Shown here in pieces: positions 56,670-64,000 of a stretch of DNA of 64,000 nt. The notes under the pieces are model-generated. The model was not told where the DNA came from. It did no database searches and was given only the letters and a program-made list of their open reading frames with translations. Origin of the DNA: Hirsutella rhossiliensis (lineage: Eukaryota; Ascomycota; Sordariomycetes; Hypocreales; Ophiocordycipitaceae). A program made the position numbers and the translations under genes. Numbering within the stretch: position 1 is the first letter of the stretch; every line of letters starts with the position of its first letter. The stretch covers positions 1,488,001-1,552,000 of the forward strand of contig NW_025408669.1 of NCBI RefSeq assembly GCF_020360975.1, in the 5' to 3' direction.

Positions 56670-59600
56670 GATTGGCAGCAGCCGAATTGCTGGTAAGGAT
56701 AATGGAATGGCTTATCCTGTAGACGCGCTTACGGCAGCGCGAGGAGCGACTTGCAAGGCAGCAGGCCCTGGTGATGCCTCGTCGTCGCGTCAAGATATCA
56801 TAAAACTTTGCGTCTGGTCGTGCGAGAGCGTGTATTGCTGTGTATTGCGTCCCCTTTTTTTTTTTTTCGAGCTCGAGCCGGAGCGTCCAAGGCGTGGGGC
56901 GGCCGAAGAGACGTGTCGGGGCCAGCCAGCGGGTTGAGGATGGCAAGTCGGCTGTCAAATCGGGAGCAAGAACGGCAGACTGGGTTCTGTCCACGGCAGA
57001 GAAAGTCCAACAGGGTCCTCGGGGACCGAAACGGAAAGGGGACGGGGTGAGGATCGTGGGCGTGCGCAGCAGGATTCAGGTCCGAGACCAGCAAGTCCCG
57101 ACGACGGTGTCGAGTTCAGGAGTGAAACTCGCAAAGAAGCTGACGAGAAAAATGGGTTGCGAGAAAAGACTCTCGGAGCAACAAGGCAAAGACGGAAGCA
57201 AAACAGATAGGCTGCAGTGGCCTGAGGGCTACGGCTTATGAGGCTCGACTTTGTTTGTTTGTTTATGCTCTGCAAGCTACTGGCCGGTACATGCTCAAAG
57301 TTATGCTTGTAGGCGTTGCTAGCCGCTTTTAGCGCATGTCCACAAGGGCCAGAGCTCCGGGGCTCGGTACAGCGCGCTTGCGACCAAAAGCGACCAAAGG
57401 CATGCGCCGCACGGGCCACAGGGCGATCCCGCCGCGTCGCTCTGGTCGTCCCGGCGATGACGATTTTCCGGGGCCTCCCGCCCAGACGTGCGCTAGTCCC
57501 AGTCTGGCCCGGCATCCCGTCTGTCGCGTCTCACCGAGCCGTCGGCCAAGGCAGGAAACTCACGGCCGTGACAACAACGGGGCGCACACCGAGCTGAGCA
57601 GCTCGAAACCGGGCAGAGGTCTTGGTCTCCTAATCGATCAAGGCTCGGGCGGCCTTTTTCCCCTCTCCAAGGTCGCCCGGAGGACGAAAGGCCGGGGTTC
57701 AGTCGACCTGGGTCTTACGCGGCGGCGGCAACCAAGCTCATGCGCCAAATCAACACGACAGCACGTGACCTTTGCTCCTCGCCTGTGACTCTCTCTCACT
57801 CCTCAGGCGGCCGGTCACTGGGTGCGAGTGCAAGCGTCGGCCTGGAGCGGCGGTACGCACTCAATCTTGCGTCTTCGAAATGCACATCAACCAGGGCCCG
57901 TGTCATACTAATTGGACTTCCCCCTCGCCGACGGGGCGCCGCGCCGGGGGGCGAGACATGGGCGCCTGGGCCTGGTCGGAAACGCAACCAAAACAGTGGC
58001 GAATGCCTTGCTCTGCGCCATATAACCTGCATACACCCTCGGGACATTGTCGCTGCCGCACTATCTCTCTCTTGGCAGCCGTCGCAAGGCCGACTCGACT
58101 CCTTGGCCAGCCTCTTGGAGACGGTTGGGAGACGACAACAGCTCTGGCCCGGGCTCACTCTGCGCCGGCCTCTGGTCCGCAAAGCTGTCGTTTCGCATGG
58201 GTGCGCCAGCGGCTCCAGGCTGGTTTTTTACTTTTTTTGTCCGCCGGCCGTCAGCCTCAGGTTCCGTGCCCTGGTGCTGAGGGCATCATCTGGGCTCAGA
58301 AACGCCGCCCCGGCAAGGGCGCCCAACCGTGGCGTGTCGGGGCGAGCTGAGCGCAGTGGACCAGACTGATCCCCTCGGCGCGAGATGAACAATTGAGCGG
58401 GCGAGGCGAGCAGGGGACTCTCGGCAGGTTGCGTCGTTGGCATCGAGCGTGTCTTGGCCCTCGGCCTCGCTACACACGCACACAAACGACTGCTTTCGTC
58501 CGGTGCTGCTCAGCGGCGGCGGCGGGGCACGGGCGACGGTGGCAACGGTGACTCGATGTGCCCCATACTGCTCGTCGTGGGGGCTCGTTTGCGAACATGT
58601 CAGCCAGAGGAGGCATTGCGCCGAAGGAAGAGCTCGCCGTGGACAAGTTGTTGACTAGTCTCGCCAATCATGCACAGGGCGAGATGCCAGTGGGAGAAAA
58701 TGCGCGCATCTTGGGCGCATGGGCCGTGCACATACACGCCTGGCCGTCTCGAGGCCATTTCTCCAGCCCTCCTATCCTGATTCCTCGTCTTCGTCTTGTT
58801 GTACAGACGTGCAGTAACATGCGAATAGAGACATGGTCTGCCCCGCTTGTTCTCTGCAGACTTGACTGATGTTTGTTGAGAAAGAGTCGCATAAGGACAG
58901 ACATACGGCGCCGCCGCGCACACCGTAACTCTGTGTGCGCCCGCTCGACGCATCCTCATTGGATATCCTCGACATATTCTCGCGCGCCCCAGACAGGGCC
59001 AGGGCCTGAGCAGCCGACCTTGCCGGATTGGAGAATTCCTCTGGCAGAGGCGCCAGCGCGGCTTGGCCAGTCGGTATCGTCCGCAGCGGCAGACTTCAAA
59101 CAAGCGACCGTCTCACCGGCCTTTTCCCTCTCTTGGCCGACGCCCATTCGGCCCTGACCACAACACCTCTTCCCCTCCGCGGGCCGGCCACGTCAATCTT
59201 TTTAGGCGTGTATCTGGTGATGATGATGATGATGTGCTGCCAGTCACCGCGGCCAAGCGGAGGCCTACTGCGAAGCGCAAGGCCTGCTACAATATTACTC
59301 ATAAAACCCGTGCCTCAGCCAGCAACCTGCCTCGATGGCCGCATCCCCCAGGAGCTTTCCGATACATCTCACACAGGGATCTCGGCGCAGGCCAGGCACG
59401 CAAGTGGAGGCGAATTTTACTGCATATCCTGAGCCGATACGTACCACGGCATGTGTTGAGGCACAGACCGTGGCCACGACGAGCTGCTGGCACGCGCCAT
59501 CATTTAGTTATGCGCCGTCCATTGTCGGTCCATACGCCACACAGCATTTCGCACGTACGTGTGAGCAATTTGCCATTGCAAGATGCTTCTCGTGCCCCAG

Positions 59601-62600
59601 TCCAGACTCTCGATATATAGACCTGAAAGGCAACGACTTCCCTTGTACAACGACACCAAAACAGTAGACTGCTCGTCCATGGCACCCAAAGGACGGCCTA
59701 GGCAGGGTGTGGTCTAGCATCGAGGCACAAGGTTGAGCACTACCAGATGCAAGGCAGAACGCATGTCCCCTCGATGTCACCTTACACCGGCATGCCGATC
59801 CGGACAACGGGCGGTGACCGCAACAGGCATTATCCGACCCCTTCGCATGCGCCGCCAAGGACCTGCTCCTCCCTCTCTCTGATGACGAGTCCAGAGGTTG
59901 TGAAGGACATAACAAAAGTGAAAAGGAAAAACCATGTAGACTCCGGGTCCTGGAAACACTGCATATGTGTGGACTGAACGGTAACTTACAGCACCAAGCC
60001 CGCAGACGGGGTAGATATGCATGCACACACACACCATGGAGCGAGCCCCCCGTCCCGTTCTCGAGGCCATGCGCGCGCCCAAGCCACCACAGTACTTTTT
60101 CTCCCCTCCCATGAAGGACAGTGCTGCAAGCGCTCGCGCGAGACAGCGGCCGGTCCGAGAAGGGGAAAGTGCTGGCGTGGGGAGGGGAAACGACTGCGAA
60201 TGTGGATTGATGATGGACAAGCGATCCAATGCTGGCCGTCGTTGGGCCGCCGACGGGACCTTGGCTTCGTCGCATGTCGTCGCCTCGAGTCCAGCGTCGC
60301 AGCTTCGCGGCGCAATCCCGTCGTCGCCCGCTTGGGAGAAGAGCCGCGACTCCGTCCTCCTCCTTGAAACCAGCAATACTTTGTTGCCCACTAGGGCTGC
60401 CCGCCACTCGCATCCGTCATGCAAAGCCATCCTGTCGGCTTCTTTTGGAGTCGCGTACGGCACAGTCGGGCACTGGCTGGCCCCCTGACCCGACTTCCCT
60501 TGAACCAGCCACCCGACCCAAAGTCCAGTTGGCGTCGCCCACGGGTCCAGCGAGCAGGCCAGCAGCAGGTCCAGGCTCTCCCATCATCGTCCAGGCAGGG
60601 ACCGACTCCCCCTTCCCCCCACTCACACGTACATACAACAATCGCTCGTGCGTGACTCTGCCCCAGTCCCTGTCGCAGGAGACAACGGCGGCGCCTCTGG
60701 CACTGGCACTCATTGGCCCGCGACGGCGCGGCCGACGACGACGTGCAATGACGACGACGAGGGTGTGGAGGAGGGGGCCGTCGCAGACCAGGCCGGGCTG
60801 CCGTTTATCATCCTGCGCTATTGTTTGTCTCGTATTGCGCATTCTTGACATCTGGCTCACTAGGACGAACGACGGGGGGAGCGATGACCTGAAGCTGCAT
60901 TACGGTAATTCCTGGCAAGTGACCCTTGGCGGCGGGTTGGGTGGGTGCTGGCCCTAACAACCCTGAGGTCCTGGTGAGGTGGGTACAAGCCGAGGATAAA
61001 ACACCACCTGCCGCGGGAACGTGGGTACCTTCGGCCTTTGCGAGAGTCCTTGCTGCTCCGATGTAGACGCGTTCGCCGCCGGGTAGCCCCATGGCCATCC
61101 ATTGTACTCCTTTGGGCCGCATCTCCTCCGCCTCGACCTCGAGCGACGAATCGAGCGGCGAACGCAGATATACCAACACCAGCCCGCACACACACGCATA
61201 TATCTGTATCTGGCTGGCACGGTATGGCGCAAACACCCTCGACGTCTGACGTCTTCAATCGACATGCGCGCGCCTTGTCCCTAGCTAGAGCTGGTCCTCG
61301 TCGTCTTCGTCCTCGCCGTGCTCCGCTAACCTCGCTCTCCGTGTTCGCTGCAGTTCTGGCCTACATCCACCACGAATCTCTGCGCCGCTCTCCCCATCGT
61401 CGCAAGAAGTGTCCTCTCCATACAGGCCTAGAATAAAGAGGTGGGAGGGGTTGTGGCGTCGCGAGCTGGCCGCCGCTGCGAGGGCCGGTAAGCGGTCTGG
61501 TAGCATGAGGGACGACGTTGAGCCGGCCGGCCGCGAGCACACACACACATATGGTGTAAGTACTACGGTGCGGCCCAAGACTATTGTCATACCATAGACA
61601 GCAACAACAGGAACGAAGTGGGATATGACGGGCATCCAGCAGCAAGCCGCCTCCTGGAGGGTCACGACGTCTGGTTTCTGCCGAGTCAAAAGAGTACGAG
61701 ATCATCATGCATGGGAAGCACTCCGTGTCCAGGTTGTTGAACCACGAGGGCTACTGGATTTCAACATAAGAGTGGAAAGCTACCAGGTGATATCGCCTGT
61801 TTGCTCGCGGCCGTGCTGCGGAGTGGCCGCCACCACCCTCGACCATGGCCCGTCCCCAAACGCTGCCATTGTGCGGCAGAAACGCGGCAATGGCAGGCGG
61901 TTGACGTAAACAGGTCGACAACTCACCCCGTGAGCGCTCGACTGCACATTGGCTCACATTGGCTCACATTGGCTCCTTGGACATGTACAGTGCGCTATCG
62001 CTTGACGCCGCGTGTGTGTGGTGCGCCCCAGCTCGGTGATCGACGGCGAATGCACAATCCCACCCCTCTTCTTTCTCCTACTCTTCCCCCCGCTCAGTTT
62101 CCGCTCTCCTTGCCTCTTGTACTGCAGAGTAGGCGGTGCGCCCAACGTCTAATACCCGGCGTCTTGATGTCTCGACCAAGCTCCGTGACGTAGATCGCGC
62201 CGGCGCTGTGTTGCAATGTAGAGACGGCAACGAACAAGGAGTGTCACTGTTTCGGCTTGTCTCCTGGCCGTTCATGCGAAAGAGCGTTTTCTCTTCTTTC
62301 ATCGCGTCTGTGCCTCGGAGCCATAAACAAGACGGCACTCATTGTCGATTTGGGCACCTGCAAGTCAAGTCGGGGACATCAACAAGAGTCCAGGTCGGGC
62401 AGTCGCCTGGCTACTTAGTGGCTCGCCAGGCCTACCACGCCCTGTAGGCGCCGGAGCTTCAGGCCTGGCGCTTCTCGCTTTTAGTGGTGGAACAACCTGG
62501 AACCTGGGGCCCGTCGCCGCCGGCAGTTCCAAGTGAGGAGACCCAAGGCACCTAACCTTCAGGGCTCCTACAGGTGCGCCAGATCCAGCCAGCGACAAAA

Positions 62601-63303
62601 TCGTTCGACCTCGCCTAAGCTGCTCCTCTTTTCCTCTGCACACATTCTTCCGCCTTCGCCGCCAGCACCACCAGCACAATCCACTCCTGGCCTCTCTGGT
62701 AAGTCTTGTCGCCTCTCCCATCATATGCGATCGCTTCCATGCCTTCATATTGCCCTCCCCAATCCTCCACATCCTCGGGGCGCCGCCCTGCCTCGTCTGC
62801 CGAGCGCCCAGTCGCCCCCCGACCTTGGGGACGCCCCGTCGCTGGCAGCGAGCCGCCTCATCCTCGCTGCCTCTGCCCTCACATCGATGCTCGGCGAGCT
62901 GTTCCTTGCTAATCAACTCGTCTTGTCTCGCAGTCGCTCCCCCAGTCGTCGCCACCCTGTGGCACCGGTCGCTGTTGTTCGTCGCGCAAGCCCCGGGGCC
63001 GACGAACCAAGTCGGCGCTTACCGTCTGCGGCCTCGATGGTGTTGCCCTCTTGAGTTGATCTCCTCACGAACCACCGTCTTCAAGTCGGCGGCTACAACA
63101 GACTCTTGTTGACGCCGGCCGCCGCGAGATTGCCGACCGTCTTGTTGAGCGATACTGCGGTGCACGACTCCCCAGTCTGCTCACGCACACAAAACCCGCA
63201 ACCACCCCCTCTCTCCCCTCTTCCCAATCATCTTCCCTCGAACCTCTCTCCATCATCGACCGCACAACCTGCCATCGGCATCGACAGCCAATACCCAGGC
63301 TCC
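56670..63303. other. Gene-poor divergent intergenic region (6.6 kb)
   Basis: Lies between the divergent cyclin B gene and the partial gene at 63304. No ORF here looks like a protein; the largest (59508-60413, minus) is Arg/Ser-rich and unrelated to anything recognisable. From about 62560 to 63290 the plus strand is CT-rich, probably the leader of the downstream gene. Short repeats at 59218-59236 (GAT units) and 61945-61974 are the only regular structures. Confidence 0.55.
61945..61974. repeat. 10-bp tandem repeat CACATTGGCT x3
   Basis: Three perfect CACATTGGCT copies. Each carries ATTGG, the reverse of a CCAAT box, so this could be a cluster of CCAAT-binding-complex sites. Confidence 0.9.
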
Positions 63304-64000
63304 ATGGCTTCCATGTCGCCGATAGATACCGCTGCTGCCGCGTCCGGCCCCTCCTCCAATGGAGGCAGTGTCTCACCGCGGCAGACGGCAACGCCCAAGA
63401 ACGTCGCATTCGAGTTGATGTTCTCCAACTCGCCGCAGTATCGCGCGCGCCTGCCCATGCGGGTGCAGATTTACCCCCATGACACCACCGACTCCATCGT
63501 CACGACGGTCAAGAATTTTTACGGTCTGTACTCCGGGCCAACCGGCTCCAAGGGTGTGAGCTTCGAGGACGACAATGCCAACACACTGATTGCGCGATAC
63601 GAGAACTTTCGCAATAACATGGTCGTCTACGTGCGGGTGATTGAGGAGCCGCCTACCGCCTTTGCGCCGCATCCGTTCCATCCCGCAACCGTTGGGTCAG
63701 AGTCATACTACCCAGCCGAGGACTTCCAGGCTCAGCAGCCGCAGCGCTTTGATCAGGACATGCACAGGCCAGCTTCCCGGGCGTCGCGCAGGCGCAGTCC
63801 CTCCCCCAATGCGACCCGTGGTCGGCGAAGCGACTCCACGAGCACTTCGAGCAAGAAAGGGCGGTCTCGGTCTGTCAAGAACCGGAGATCTGTGGCCCAC
63901 AGCCATGCTGATACCTACAGCGATAGCCTCAATGGGTACAGCAGCGGAGACGGCGCCCCCAGCACCACGTCTGGAAAGAACAAGGAGCAGCTGGGCAATA
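63304..64000 (+). CDS. Conserved fungal protein with N-terminal PB1/ubiquitin-like region, 3' partial
   Basis: The frame is open from ATG 63304 to the window end, 232 codons, so the C-terminus is missing. Residues 30-115 form a compact conserved block (FELMFSNSPQYRARLPMRVQ, DTTDSIVTTVKNFYGLYSG, NTLIARYENFRNNMVVYVRV) whose alternating strand-helix pattern suggests a PB1- or ubiquitin-like fold. After that comes a Ser/Arg-rich basic segment (SRRRSPSPNATRGRR, KKGRSRSVKNRRS) likely to carry a nuclear localisation signal. I do not recognise the protein with certainty; a nuclear or regulatory role is inferred only from composition. The long CT-rich leader fits a regulated gene. Alternative in-frame ATG at codon 4. 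Confidence 0.85.
   Translation, partial: MASMSPIDTAAAASGPSSNGGSVSPRQTATPKNVAFELMFSNSPQYRARLPMRVQIYPHDTTDSIVTTVKNFYGLYSGPTGSKGVSFEDDNANTLIARYENFRNNMVVYVRVIEEPPTAFAPHPFHPATVGSESYYPAEDFQAQQPQRFDQDMHRPASRASRRRSPSPNATRGRRSDSTSTSSKKGRSRSVKNRRSVAHSHADTYSDSLNGYSSGDGAPSTTSGKNKEQLGN

Noticed and set aside
59508..60413. 301-codon minus-strand ORF
   Set aside because: Arg/Ser/Cys-rich random-looking translation overlapping several other open frames on both strands.

Overview
This 64 kb window looks like nuclear DNA of a filamentous ascomycete, most likely a Sordariomycete and possibly Hypocreales. The reasons are short introns of about 50-145 bp with GTAAGT-like donors and CTAAC/CTGAC branch sites, a Zn(II)2Cys6 regulator, a class II hydrophobin, a Yap-like bZIP factor and fungal-type housekeeping proteins. 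No bacterial operon, CRISPR array, rRNA or convincing tRNA was found. Gene models were built by hand: splice sites were chosen where donor, acceptor, phase and protein continuity all agreed. Several ORFs that look open from the first base begin with TTG, so ATG starts were checked one by one.

Layout. (1) 1-2153 (-): 3'-partial Zn2Cys6 transcription factor. (2) 2154-20057: about 18 kb with no convincing gene, rich in microsatellites and low-complexity DNA. (3) 20058-34300: an accessory-looking block with a GRDP-like protein, a nucleotidyltransferase-like gene with a possible frameshift, a foldback (MITE-like) element, a MARVEL-type membrane protein with no visible start, a bZIP factor, a class II hydrophobin with a long repetitive N-terminal extension, an intact APH-family kinase-like gene, a small unknown gene, a frameshifted second APH-family gene and a 13-unit degenerate tandem array of about 72 bp whose units carry intron-like signals. 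(4) 35734-56669: a dense core block with a SLC66A2/Any1-like PQ-loop protein, a Myb/SANT-like nuclear protein, methylenetetrahydrofolate reductase (Met12 type), mitochondrial leucyl-tRNA synthetase, cystinosin, the mitochondrial aspartate/glutamate carrier AGC1 and a B-type cyclin. (5) 56670-63303: another gene-poor stretch of 6.6 kb. (6) 63304-64000 (+): start of a protein with a conserved N-terminal domain, cut by the window end.

The core genes serve one-carbon metabolism, mitochondrial translation, mitochondrial metabolite exchange, vacuolar amino-acid export and the cell cycle; they are ordinary neighbours and not a pathway cluster. The most unusual signal is the array at about 33352-34316. 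Each 70-75 bp unit has a 5'-splice-site-like start, a branch-point-like TACTAAT and an AG, leaving about 15 nt before the next unit. It reads like a tandem series of minimal introns separated by micro-exons. Whether it is transcribed or spliced cannot be told from sequence alone.
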